The notes under the pieces: generated by a model
Told to the model about the DNA's origin: nothing
What the model saw: the letters and a program-made list of their open reading frames with translations, nothing else
Database searches by the model: none
Part shown: piece by piece, positions 45,501-60,500 of the stretch
How the letters are laid out: the number at the start of each line of letters is the position of its first letter
How positions within the stretch are numbered: the first letter of the stretch is position 1
DNA from: Synaphobranchus kaupii
Taxonomy: Eukaryota; Chordata; Actinopteri; Anguilliformes; Synaphobranchidae
DNA: 64,000 nucleotides
Assembly (NCBI GenBank): GCA_029718625.1
Contig: CM056395.1
Span: 19,122,309 to 19,186,308, forward strand
Direction: 5' to 3'
Translations under genes and position numbers: made by a program

Positions 45501-48500
45501 ACAACAGCAGCCCCCACTACAACTTCAGCCCCCACTACAACTGCAGCACCCAGTACAACTGCAGTCCCCACTACAACTTCAGCCCCAACTACAACTGCAG
45601 CCCCCACTACAACTGCAGCCTCCACTACAACTGCAGCTCGCATTACAACAGCAGCCTCCACTACAACTGCAGCACCCACTACAACTGCAGCAACAACAAC
45701 TGCAGCCCCAACTACAACTTCAGCACCCACTACAACAGCAGTTCCCACTACAACTGCAGCCCCCACTACAACAGCAGCCTCCACTGCAACTGCAGCACCC
45801 ACTACACCTGCAGCACCCACTACACCTGCAGCACCAACAACAACTGCAGCCCCCACTACAACTTCAGCACCCACTACAACAGCAGTTCCCACTACAACTG
45901 CAGCCCCCACTACCACAGCAGCCCCCACTACAACAGCAGCCTCCACTGCAACTGCAGCCCCCACTACAACTGCAGCACCAACAACAACTGCAGCCCTCAC
46001 TACAACTTCAGCCCCCACTACAACTTCAGCACCCACTACAACAGCAGTTCCCACTACAACTGCAGCCCCCACTACAACAGCAGCCTCCACTGCAACTGCA
46101 GCACCCACTAGACCTGCAGCACCAACAACAACTGCAGCCCCCACTACAACTTCAGCACCCAGTACAACAGCAGTTCCCACTACAACTGCAGCCCCAACTA
46201 CAACTGCAGCTCCCACTACAACTTCAGCACCCACTACAACAGAAGTTCCCACTACAACTGCAGCCCCCACTACAACAGCAGCCTCCACTGCAACTGCAGC
46301 ACCCACTACACCTGCAGCACCAAGAACAACTGCAGCCCCCACTACAACTTCAGCACCCACTACAACAGCAGTTCCCACTACAACTGCAGCCCCCACTACA
46401 ACAGCAGCCTCCACTGCAACTGCAGCTCCCACTACAACTGCAGCACCAACAACAACTGCAGCCCTCACTACAACTTCAGCACCCACTACAACAGCAGTTC
46501 CCACTACAACTGCAGCCCCCACTACAACAGCAGCCTCCACTGCAACTGCAGCTCCCACTACAACTGCAGCACCAACAACAACTGCAGCCCTCACTACAAC
46601 TTCAGCCCCCACTACAACTTCAGCACCCACTAAAACAGCAGCTCCAACTTCAAGAGCAGCCTCCACTACAACAGCAACCCCCACTACAACAGCATCTCCC
46701 ACTACAACTGCAGCACCAACCACAACTCCAGCTCCGACAACAACACCAGTTCTCACTACAACTGCAGCCCCAACTACGTCTGCAACACCCACTACAACTG
46801 CAGCCCCGACAACAACCCCAGTTCCCACTACCACTGCAGCACCCAGTACAACTGCAGTCCCCACTACAACTTCAGCCCCAACTACAACGGCAGCCCCCAC
46901 TACAACTGCAGCCCCCACTACAACTGCAGCTCCCACTACAACAGCAGCCTCCACTACAACTGCAGCACCCACTACAACTGCAGCAACAACAACTGCAGCC
47001 CCAACTACAACTTCAGCCCCCACTACAACAGCAGCCCTCACTACAACAGCAGCCTCCACTGCAACTGCAGCCCCCACTACAACTGCAGCAACAACAACTG
47101 CAGCCCCCACTACAACTTCGGCACCCACTACAACAGCAGTTCCCACTACAACTGCAGCCCCCACTACAACAGCAGCCTCCACTGCAACTGCAGCTCCCAC
47201 TACAACTGCAGCACCCAGTACAACTGCAATCCCCACTACAACTTCAGCCCCAACTACAACTGCAGCCCCCACTACAACTGCAGCCCACACTACAACAGCA
47301 GCCCCCACTACAACTTCAGCCCCCACTACAACTGCAGCACCCAGTACAACTGCAGTCCCCACTACAACTTCAGCCCCAACTACAACTGCAGCCCCCACTA
47401 CAACTGCAGCCTCAACTACAACTGCAGCTCGCATTACAACAGCAGCCTCCACTACAACTGCAGCACCCACTACAACTGCAGCAACAACAACTGCAGCCCC
47501 AACTACAACTTCAGCACCCACTACAACAGCAGTTCCCACTACAACTGCAGCCCCCACTACAACAGCAGCCCCCACTACAACTGCAGCACCCAGTACAACT
47601 GCAGTCCCCACTACAACTTCAGCCCCAACTACAACTGCAGCCCCCACTACAACTGCAGCCTCAACTACAACTGCAGCCCCAACTACAACTTCAGCACCCA
47701 CTACAACAGCAGTTCCCACTACAACTGCAGCCCCCACTACAACTGCAGCAACAACAACTGCAGCCCCAACTACAACTTCAGCACCCACTACAACAGCAGT
47801 TCCCACTACAACTGCAGCCCCCACTACAACAGCAGCCTCCACTGCAACTGCAGCACCCACTACACCTGCAGCACCAACAACAACTGCAGCCCCCACTACA
47901 ACTTCAGCACCCACTACAACAGCAGTTCCCACTACAACTGCAGCCCCCACTACCACAGCAGCCCCCACTACAACAGCAGCCTCCACTGCAACTGCAGCCC
48001 CCACTACAACTGCAGCACCAACAACAACTGCAGCCCTCACTACAACTTCAGCCCCCACTACAACTTCAGCACCCACTACAACAGCAGTTCCCACTACAAC
48101 TGCAGCCCCCACTACAACAGCAGCCTCCACTGCAACTGCAGCACCCACTGCAACTGCAGCTCCCACTACAACTGCAGCACCCAGTACAACTGCAATCCCC
48201 ACTACAACTTCAGCCCCAACTACAACTGCAGCCCCCACTACAACTGCAGCCCACACTACAACAGCAGCCCCCACTACAACTTCAGCCCCCACTACAACTG
48301 CAGCACCCAGTACAACTGCAGTCCCCACTACAACTTCAGCCCCAACTACAACTGCAGCCCCCACTACAACTGCAGCCTCAACTACAACTGCAGCTCGCAT
48401 TACAACAGCAGCCTCCACTACAACTGCAGCACCCACTACAACTGCAGCAACAACAACTGCAGCCCCAACTACAACTTCAGCACCCACTACAACAGCAGTT

Positions 48501-51500
48501 CCCACTACAACTGCAGCCCCCACTACAACTTCAGCACCCACTACAACAGCAGTTCCCACTACAACTGCAGCCCCCACTACAACAGCAGCCTCCACTGCAA
48601 CTGCAGCACCCACTACAACTGCAGCAACAACAACTGCAGCCCCAACTACAACTTCAGCCCCCACTACAACTGCAGCCTCCACTACAACTGCAGCCCACAC
48701 TACAACAGCAGCCCCCACTACAACTTCAGCCCCCACTACAACTGCAGCACCCAGTACAACTGCAGTCCCCACTACAACTTCAGCCCCAACTACAACTGCA
48801 GCCCCCACTACAACTGCAGCCTCCACTACAACTGCAGCTCGCATTACAACAGCAGCCTCCACTACAACTGCAGCACCCACTACAACTGCAGCAACAACAA
48901 CTGCAGCCCCAACTACAACTTCAGCACCCACTACAACAGCAGTTCCCACTACAACTGCAGCCCCCACTACAACAGCAGCCTCCACTGCAACTGCAGCACC
49001 CACTACACCTGCAGCACCAACAACAACTGCAGCCCCCACTACAACTTCAGCACCCACTACAACAGCAGTTCCCACTACAACTGCAGCCCCCACTACCACA
49101 GCAGCCCCCACTACAACAGCAGCCTCCACTGCAACTGCAGCCCCCACTACAACTGCAGCACCAACAACAACTGCAGCCCTCACTACAACTTCAGCCCCCA
49201 CTACAACTTCAGCACCCACTACAACAGCAGTTCCCACTACAACTGCAGCCCCCACTACAACAGCAGCCTCCACTGCAACTGCAGCACCCACTAGACCTGC
49301 AGCACCAACAACAACTGCAGCCCCCACTACAACTTCAGCACCCAGTACAACAGCAGTTCCCACTACAACTGCAGCCCCAACTACAACTGCAGCTCCCACT
49401 ACAACTTCAGCACCCACTACAACAGAAGTTCCCACTACAACTGCAGCCCCCACTACAACAGCAGCCTCCACTGCAACTGCAGCACCCACTACACCTGCAG
49501 CACCAAGAACAACTGCAGCCCCCACTACAACTTCAGCACCCACTACAACAGCAGTTCCCACTACAACTGCAGCCCCCACTACAACAGCAGCCTCCACTGC
49601 AACTGCAGCTCCCACTACAACTGCAGCACCAACAACAACTGCAGCCCTCACTACAACTTCAGCACCCACTACAACAGCAGTTCCCACTACAACTGCAGCC
49701 CCCACTACAACAGCAGCCTCCACTGCAACTGCAGCTCCCACTACAACTGCAGCACCAACAACAACTGCAGCCCTCACTACAACTTCAGCCCCCACTACAA
49801 CTTCAGCACCCACTAAAACAGCAGCTCCAACTTCAAGAGCAGCCTCCACTACAACAGCAACCCCCACTACAACAGCATCTCCCACTACAACTGCAGCACC
49901 AACCACAACTCCAGCTCCGACAACAACACCAGTTCTCACTACAACTGCAGCCCCAACTACGTCTGCAACACCCACTACAACTGCAGCCCCGACAACAACC
50001 CCAGTTCCCACTACCACTGCAGCACCCAGTACAACTGCAGTCCCCACTACAACTTCAGCCCCAACTACAACGGCAGCCCCCACTACAACTGCAGCCCCCA
50101 CTACAACTGCAGCTCCCACTACAACAGCAGCCTCCACTACAACTGCAGCACCCACTACAACTGCAGCAACAACAACTGCAGCCCCAACTACAACTTCAGC
50201 CCCCACTACAACAGCAGCCCTCACTACAACAGCAGCCTCCACTGCAACTGCAGCCCCCACTACAACTGCAGCAACAACAACTGCAGCCCCCACTACAACT
50301 TCGGCACCCACTACAACAGCAGTTCCCACTACAACTGCAGCCCCCACTACAACAGCAGCCTCCACTGCAACTGCAGCTCCCACTACAACTGCAGCACCCA
50401 GTACAACTGCAATCCCCACTACAACTTCAGCCCCAACTACAACTGCAGCCCCCACTACAACTGCAGCCCACACTACAACAGCAGCCCCCACTACAACTTC
50501 AGCCCCCACTACAACTGCAGCACCCAGTACAACTGCAGTCCCCACTACAACTTCAGCCCCAACTACAACTGCAGCCCCCACTACAACTGCAGCCTCAACT
50601 ACAACTGCAGCTCGCATTACAACAGCAGCCTCCACTACAACTGCAGCACCCACTACAACTGCAGCAACAACAACTGCAGCCCCAACTACAACTTCAGCAC
50701 CCACTACAACAGCAGTTCCCACTACAACTGCAGCCCCCACTACAACAGCAGCCCCCACTACAACTGCAGCACCCAGTACAACTGCAGTCCCCACTACAAC
50801 TTCAGCCCCAACTACAACTGCAGCCCCCACTACAACTGCAGCCTCAACTACAACTGCAGCCCCAACTACAACTTCAGCACCCACTACAACAGCAGTTCCC
50901 ACTACAACTGCAGCCCCCACTACAACTGCAGCAACAACAACTGCAGCCCCAACTACAACTTCAGCACCCACTACAACAGCAGTTCCCACTACAACTGCAG
51001 CCCCCACTACAACAGCAGCCTCCACTGCAACTGCAGCACCCACTACACCTGCAGCACCAACAACAACTGCAGCCCCCACTACAACTTCAGCACCCACTAC
51101 AACAGCAGTTCCCACTACAACTGCAGCCCCCACTACCACAGCAGCCCCCACTACAACAGCAGCCTCCACTGCAACTGCAGCCCCCACTACAACTGCAGCA
51201 CCAACAACAACTGCAGCCCTCACTACAACTTCAGCCCCCACTACAACTTCAGCACCCACTACAACAGCAGTTCCCACTACAACTGCAGCCCCCACTACAA
51301 CAGCAGCCTCCACTGCAACTGCAGCACCCACTGCAACTGCAGCTCCCACTACAACTGCAGCACCCAGTACAACTGCAATCCCCACTACAACTTCAGCCCC
51401 AACTACAACTGCAGCCCCCACTACAACTGCAGCCCACACTACAACAGCAGCCCCCACTACAACTTCAGCCCCCACTACAACTGCAGCACCCAGTACAACT

Positions 51501-54500
51501 GCAGTCCCCACTACAACTTCAGCCCCAACTACAACTGCAGCCCCCACTACAACTGCAGCCTCAACTACAACTGCAGCTCGCATTACAACAGCAGCCTCCA
51601 CTACAACTGCAGCACCCACTACAACTGCAGCAACAACAACTGCAGCCCCAACTACAACTTCAGCACCCACTACAACAGCAGTTCCCACTACAACTGCAGC
51701 CCCCACTACAACAGCAGCCCCCACTACAACTGCAGCACCCAGTACAACTGCAGTCCCCACTACAACTTCAGCCCCAACTACAACTGCAGCCCCCACTACA
51801 ACTGCAGCCTCAACTACAACTGCAGCCCCAACTACAACTTCAGCACCCACTACAACAGCAGTTCCCACTACAACTGCAGCCCCCACTACAACTGCAGCAA
51901 CAACAACTGCAGCCCCAACTACAACTTCAGCACCCACTACAACAGCAGTTCCCACTACAACTGCAGCCCCCACTACAACAGCAGCCTCCACTGCAACTGC
52001 AGCACCCACTACACCTGCAGCACCAACAACAACTGCAGCCCCCACTACAAATTCAGCACCCACTACAACAGCAGTTCCCACTACAACTGCAACCCCCACT
52101 ACCACAGCAGCCCCCACTACAACAGCAGCCTCCACTGCAACTGCAGCCCCCACTACAACTGCAGCACCAACAACAACTGCAGCCCTCACTACAACTTCAG
52201 CCCCCACTACAACTTCAGCACCCACTACAACAGCAGTTCCCACTACAACTGCAGCCCCCACTACAACAGCAGCCTCCACTGCAACTGCAGCACCCACTAC
52301 ACCTGCAGCACCAACAACAACTGCAGCCCCCACTACAACTTCAGCACCCAGTACAACAGCAGTTCCCACTACAACTGCAGCCCCAACTACAACTGCAGCT
52401 CCCACTACAACTTCAGCACCCACTACAACAGCAGTTCCCACTACAACTGCAGCCCCCACTACAACAGCAGCCTCCACTGCAACTGCAGCACCCACTACAC
52501 CTGCAGCACCAACAACAACTGCAGCCCCCAGTACAACTTCAGCACCCACTACAACAGCAGTTCCCACTACAACTGCAGCCCCCACTACAACAGCAGCCTC
52601 CACTGCAACTGCAGCTCCCACTACAACTGCAGCACCAACAACAACTGCAGCCCTCACTACAACTTCAGCCCCCGCTACAACTTCAGCACCCACTAAAACA
52701 GCAGCTCCAACTTCAAGAGCAGCCTCCACTACAACAGCAAGCCCCACTACAACAGCATCTCCCACTACAACTGCAGCACCAACCACAACTCCAGCTCCGA
52801 CGACAACACCAGTTCTCACTACAACTGCAGCCCCAACTACGTCTGCAACACCCACTACAACTGCAGCCCCGACAACAACCCCAGTTCCCACTACCACTGC
52901 AGCACCCAGTACAACTGCAGTCCCCAGTACAACTTCAGCCCCAACTACAACTGCAGCCCCCACTACAACTGCAGCCCCCACTACAACTGCAGCTCCCACT
53001 ACAACAGCAGCCTCCACTACAACTGCAGCACCCACTACAACTGCAGCAACAACAACTGCAGCCCCAACTACAACTTCAGCCCCCACTACAACTGCAGCAC
53101 CCACTACATCAGCAGCCTCCACTACAACTGCAGCCCACACTACAACAGCAGTTCCCACTACAACTGCAGCAACAACAACTGCAGCCCCAACTACAACTTC
53201 AGCCCCCACTACAACTGCAGCACCCACTACAACTTCAGCCCCTGTGACAACTGCAGCACCCAGTACAAGTGCAGCCTCCACTACAACTGCAGCCCACGCT
53301 ACAACAGCAGCCCCCACTATAACTGCAGCCCTCACTACAACTTCAGCCCCCACTACAACTTCAGCACCCACTACAACAGCAGCTCCCACTTCAAGAGCAG
53401 CCTCCACTACAACAGCAGCCCACACTACAACAGCAACCCCCACTACAACAGCATCTCCCACTACAACTGCAGCAACAACCACAACTCCAGCTCCGACAAC
53501 AACACCAGTTCTCACTACAAATGCAGCCCCAACTACGTCTGCAGCACCCACTACAACTGCAGCCCCGAGAACAACCCCAGTTCCCACTACCACTGCAGCA
53601 ACCAGTACAACTGAAGTCCCCACTACAACTTCAGCCCCAACTAGAACTGCAGCCCCCACTACAACAGCAGCCTCCACTACAACTGCAGCACCCACTACAA
53701 CTGCAGCAACAACAACTGCAGCCCCAACTACAACTTCAGCCCCCACTACAACTGCAGCACCCACTACAACTTCAGCCCCTGTGACAACTGCAGCACCCAG
53801 TACAAGTGCAGCCTCCACTACAACTGCAGCACCAACAACAACTGCAGCCCTCACTACAACTTCAGCCCCCACTACAACTTCAGCACCCACTACAACAGCA
53901 GCTCCCACTTCAAGGGCAGCCTCCACTACAACAGCAGCCCACACTACAACAGCAACCCCCACTACAACAGCATCTCCCACTACAACTGCAGCACCAACCA
54001 CAACTCCAGCTCCGACAACAACACCAGTTCTCACTACAACTGCAGCCCCAACTATGTCTGCAGCACCCACTACAACTGCAGCCCCGACAACAACCCCAGT
54101 TCCCACTACCACTGCAGCACCCAGTACAACTGCAGTCCCAACTACAACTGCAGCCCCCACTACAACTGCAGCACCCACTACAACTTCAGCACCCACTACA
54201 ACAGCAGTTCCCACTACAACTGCAGCCCCCACTACAACAGCAGCCTCCACTGCAACTGCAGCACCCACTACACCTGCAGCACCAACAACAACTGCAGCCC
54301 CCACTACAACTTCAGCACCCACTACAACAGCAGTTCCCACTACAACTGCAGCCCCCACTACAACTGCAGCCCCCACTACCACAGCAGCCCCCACTACAAC
54401 AGCAGCCTCCACTGCAACTGCAGCCCCCACTACAACTGCAGCACCAACAACAACTGCAGCCCTCACTACAACTTCAGCCCCCACTACAACTTCAGCACCC

Positions 54501-57500
54501 ACTACAACAGCAGTTCCCACTACAACTGCAGCCCCCACTACAACAGCAGCCTCCACTGCAACTTCAGCACCCACTACAACAGCATCTCCCACTACAACTG
54601 CAGCACCAACCACAACTCCAGCTCCGACACCAACACCAGTTCTCACTACAACTCCAGCCCCAACTATGTCTGCAACACCCACTACAACTGCAGCCCCGAC
54701 AACAACCCCAGTTCCCACTACCACTGCAGCACCCAGTACAACTGCAGTCCCCACTACAACTTCAGCCCCAACTACAACTGCAGCCCCCACTACCACTGCA
54801 GCCCCCACTACAACTGCAGCTCCCACTACAACAGCAGCCTCCACTACAACTGCAGCACCCACTACAACTGCAGCAACAACAACTGCAGCCCCAACTACAA
54901 CTTCAGCCCCCACTACAACTGCAGCACCCACTACAACTTCAGCCCCCGTGACAACTGCAGCTCCCACTACATCAGCAGCCTCCACTACAACTGCAGCCCA
55001 CACTACAACAGCAGCCCCAACTACAACTGCAGCCCCCACTACAACTTTAGCACCCACTACAACAGCAGTTCCCACTACAACTGCAGCCCCCACTAGAACA
55101 GCAGCCTCCACTGCAACTGCAGCACCCACAACACCTGCAGCACCAACAACAACTGCAGCCCCCACTACAACTTCAGCACCCAGTACAACAGCAGTTCTCA
55201 CTACAACTGCAGCCCCCACTATAACAGCAGCCCCCACTACAACAGCAGCCTCCACTGCAACTGCAGCCCCCACTACAACTGCAGCAACAACAACTGCAGC
55301 CCCCACTACAACTTCAGCACCCACTACAACAGCAGTTCCCACTACAACTGCAGCCCCCACTACAACAGCAGCCTCCACTGCAACTGCAGCACCCACTACA
55401 ACTGCAGCAACAACAACTGCAGCCCCAACTACAACTTCAGCCCCCACTACAACTGCAGCCTCCACTACAACTGCAGCCCACACTACAACAGCAGCCCCCA
55501 CTACAACTTCAGCCCCCACTACAACTGCAGCACCCAGTACAACTGCAGTCCCCACTACAACTTCAGCCCCAACTACAACTGCAGCCCCCACTACAACTGC
55601 AGCCTCCACTACAACTGCAGCTCGCATTACAACAGCAGCCTCCACTACAACTGCAGCACCCACTACAACTGCAGCAACAACAACTGCAGCCCCAACTACA
55701 ACTTCAGCACCCACTACAACAGCAGTTCCCACTACAACTGCAGCCCCCACTACAACAGCAGCCTCCACTGCAACTGCAGCACCCACTACACCTGCAGCAC
55801 CAACAACAACTGCAGCCCCCACTACAACTTCAGCACCCACTACAACAGCAGTTCCCACTACAACTGCAGCCCCCACTACCACAGCAGCCCCCACTACAAC
55901 AGCAGCCTCCACTGCAACTGCAGCCCCCACTACAACTGCAGCACCAACAACAACTGCAGCCCTCACTACAACTTCAGCCCCCACTACAACTTCAGCACCC
56001 ACTACAACAGCAGTTCCCACTACAACTGCAGCCCCCACTACAACAGCAGCCTCCACTGCAACTGCAGCACCCACTAGACCTGCAGCACCAACAACAACTG
56101 CAGCCCCCACTACAACTTCAGCACCCAGTACAACAGCAGTTCCCACTACAACTGCAGCCCCAACTACAACTGCAGCTCCCACTACAACTTCAGCACCCAC
56201 TACAACAGAAGTTCCCACTACAACTGCAGCCCCCACTACAACAGCAGCCTCCACTGCAACTGCAGCACCCACTACACCTGCAGCACCAAGAACAACTGCA
56301 GCCCCCACTACAACTTCAGCACCCACTACAACAGCAGTTCCCACTACAACTGCAGCCCCCACTACAACAGCAGCCTCCACTGCAACTGCAGCTCCCACTA
56401 CAACTGCAGCACCAACAACAACTGCAGCCCTCACTACAACTTCAGCACCCACTACAACAGCAGTTCCCACTACAACTGCAGCCCCCACTACAACAGCAGC
56501 CTCCACTGCAACTGCAGCTCCCACTACAACTGCAGCACCAACAACAACTGCAGCCCTCACTACAACTTCAGCCCCCACTACAACTTCAGCACCCACTAAA
56601 ACAGCAGCTCCAACTTCAAGAGCAGCCTCCACTACAACAGCAACCCCCACTACAACAGCATCTCCCACTACAACTGCAGCACCAACCACAACTCCAGCTC
56701 CGACAACAACACCAGTTCTCACTACAACTGCAGCCCCAACTACGTCTGCAACACCCACTACAACTGCAGCCCCGACAACAACCCCAGTTCCCACTACCAC
56801 TGCAGCACCCAGTACAACTGCAGTCCTCACTACAACTTCAGCCCCAACTACACCGGCAGCCCCCACTACAACTGCAGCCCCCACTACAACTGCAGCTCCC
56901 ACTACAACAGCAGCCTCCACTACAACTGCAGCACCCACTACAACTGCAGCAACAACAACTGCAGCCCCAACTACAACTTCAGCCCCCACTACAACAGCAG
57001 CCCTCACTACAACAGCAGCCTCCACTGCAACTGCAGCCCCCACTACAACTGCAGCAACAACAACTGCAGCCCCCACTACAACTTCGGCACCCACTACAAC
57101 AGCAGTTCCCACTACAACTGCAGCCCCCACTACAACAGCAGCCTCCACTGCAACTGCAGCTCCCACTACAACTGCAGCACCCAGTACAACTGCAATCCCC
57201 ACTACAACTTCAGCCCCAACTACAACTGCAGCCCCCACTACAACTGCAGCCCACACTACAACAGCAGCCCCCACTACAACTTCAGCCCCCACTACAACTG
57301 CAGCACCCAGTACAACTGCAGTCCCCACTACAACTTCAGCCCCAACTACAACTGCAGCCCCCACTACAACTGCAGCCTCAACTACAACTGCAGCTCGCAT
57401 TACAACAGCAGCCTCCAATACAACTGCAGCACCCACTACAACTGCAGCAACAACAACTGCAGCCCCAACTACAACTTCAGCACCCACTACAACAGCAGTT

Positions 57501-60500
57501 CCCACTACAACTGCAGCCCCCACTACAACAGCAGCCCCCACTACAACTGCAGCACCCAGTACAACTGCAGTCCCCACTACAACTTCAGCCCCAACTACAA
57601 CTGCAGCCCCCACTACAACTGCAGCCTCAACTACAACTGCAGCCCCAACTACAACTTCAGCACCCACTACAAAAGCAGTTCCCACTACAACTGCAGCCCC
57701 CACTACAACTGCAGCAACAACAACTGCAGCCCCAACTACAACTTCAGCACCCACTACAACAGCAGTTCCCACTACAACTGCAGCCCCCACTACAACAGCA
57801 GCCTCCACTGCAACTGCAGCACCCACTACACCTGCAGCACCAACAACAACTGCAGCCCCCACTACAACTTCAGCACCCACTACAACAGCAGTTCCCACTA
57901 CAACTGCAGCCCCCACTACCACAGCAGCCCCCACTACAACAGCAGCCTCCACTGCAACTGCAGCCCCCACTACAACTGCAGCACCAACAACAACTGCAGC
58001 CCTCACTACAACTTCAGCCCCCACTACAACTTCAGCACCCACTACAACAGCAGTTCCCACTACAACTGCAGCCCCCACTACAACAGCAGCCTCCACTGCA
58101 ACTGCAGCACCCACTACACCTGCAGCACCAACAACAACTGCAGCCCCCACTACAACTTCAGCACCCAGTACAACAGCAGTTCCCACTACAACTGCAGCCC
58201 CAACTACAACTGCAGCTCCCACTACAACTTCAGCACCCACTACAACAGCAGTTCCCACTACAACTGCAGCCCCCACTACAACAGCAGCCTCCACTGCAAC
58301 TGCAGCACCCACTACACCTGCAGCACCAACAACAACTGCAGCCCCCAGTACAACTTCAGCACCCACTACAACAGCAGTTCCCACTACAACTGCAGCCCCC
58401 ACTACAACAGCAGCCTCCACTGCAACTGCAGCTCCCACTACAACTGCAGCACCCACAACAACTGCAGCCCTCACTACAACTTCAGCCCCCACTACAACTT
58501 CAGCACCCACTAAAACAGCAGCTCCAACTTCAAGAGCAGCCTCCACTACAACAGCAAGCCCCACTACAACAGCAGCACCAACCACAACTCCAGCTCCGAC
58601 GACAACACCAGTTCTCACTACAACTGCAGCCCCAACTACGTCTGCAACACCCACTACAACTGCAGCCCCGACAACAACCCCAGTTCCCACTACCACTGCA
58701 GCACCCAGTACAACTGCAGTCCCCAGTACAACTTCAGCCCCAACTACAACTGCAGCCCCCACTACAACTGCAGCCCCCACTACAACTGCAGCTCCCACTA
58801 CAACAGCAGCACCCACTACAACTGCAGCAACAACAACTGCAGCCCCAACTACAACTTCAGCCCCCACTACAACTGCAGCACCCACTACAACTTCAGCCCC
58901 CGTGACAACTGCAGCTCCCACTACATCAGCAGCCTCCACTACAACTGCAGCCCACACTACAACAGCAGTTCCCACTACAACTGCAGCCCCCACTACAACA
59001 GCAGCCTCCACTGCAACTGCAGCACCCACAACACCTGCAGCACCAACAACAACTGCAGCCCCCACAACAACTTCAGCACCCAGTACAACAGCAGTTCCCA
59101 ATACAACTGCAGCCCCCACTACAACAGCAGCCCCCACTACAACAGCAGCCTCCACTGCAACTGCAGCCCCCACTACAACTGCAGCAACAACAACTGCAGC
59201 CCCCACTACAACTTCAGCACCCACTACAACAGCAGTTCCCACTACAACTGCAGCCCCCACTACAACAGCAGCCTCCACTGCAACTGCAGCACCCACTACA
59301 ACTGCAGCAACAACAACTGCAGCCCCAACTACAACTTCAGCCCCCACTACAACTGCAGCCTCCACTACAACTGCAGCCCACACTACAACTGCAGCACCCA
59401 CTACAACTTCAGCCCCCGTGACAACTGCAGCACCCAGTACAACTGCGGTCCCCACTACAACTTCAGCCCCAACTACAACAGCAGCCCCCACTACAACAGC
59501 AGCCTCCACTGCAACTGCAGCCCCCACTACAACTGCAGCACCAACAACAACTGCAGCCCTCACTACAACTTCAGCCCCCACTACAACTTCAGCACCCACT
59601 ACAACAGCAGTTCCCACTACAACTGCAGCCCCCACTACCACAGCAGCCCCCACTACCACAGCAGCCCCCACTACAACAGCAGCCTCCACTGGAACTGCAG
59701 CCCCCACTACAACTGCAGCACCAACAACAACTGCAGCCCTCACTACAACAGCAGCCTCCACTGCAACTGCAGCCCCCACTACAACTTCAGCACCCAGTAC
59801 AACTTCAGCACCCACTACAACAGCAGTTCCCACTACAACTGCAGCCCCCACTACCACAGCAGCCCCCACTACAACAGCAGCCTCCACTGGAACTGCAGCC
59901 CCCACTACAACTGCAGCACCAACAACAACTGCAGCCCTCACTACAACAGCAGCCTCCACTGCAACTGCAGCCCCCACTACAACTGCAGCACCAACAACAA
60001 CTGCAGCCCTCACTACAACTTCAGCCCCCACTACAACTTCAGCACCCACTACAACAGCAGTTCCCACTACAACTGCAGCCCCCACTACCACAGCAGCCCC
60101 CACTACAACAGCAGCCTCCACTGGAACTGCAGCCCCCACTACAACTGCAGCACCAACAACAACTGCAGCCCTCACTACAACAGCAGCCTCCACTGCAACT
60201 GCAGCCCCCACTACAACTTCAGCACCCAGTACAACTTCAGCACCCACTACAACAGCAGTTCCCACTACAACTGCAGCCCCCACTACCACAGCAGCCCCCA
60301 CTACAACAGCAGCCTCCACTGGAACTGCAGCCCCCACTACAACTGCAGCACCAACAACAACTGCAGCCCTCACTACAACAGCAGCCTCCACTGCAACTGC
60401 AGCCCCCACTACAACTGCAGCACCAACAACAACTGCAGCCCTCACTACAACTTCAGCCCCCACTACAACTTCAGCACCCACTACAACAGCAGTTCCCACT

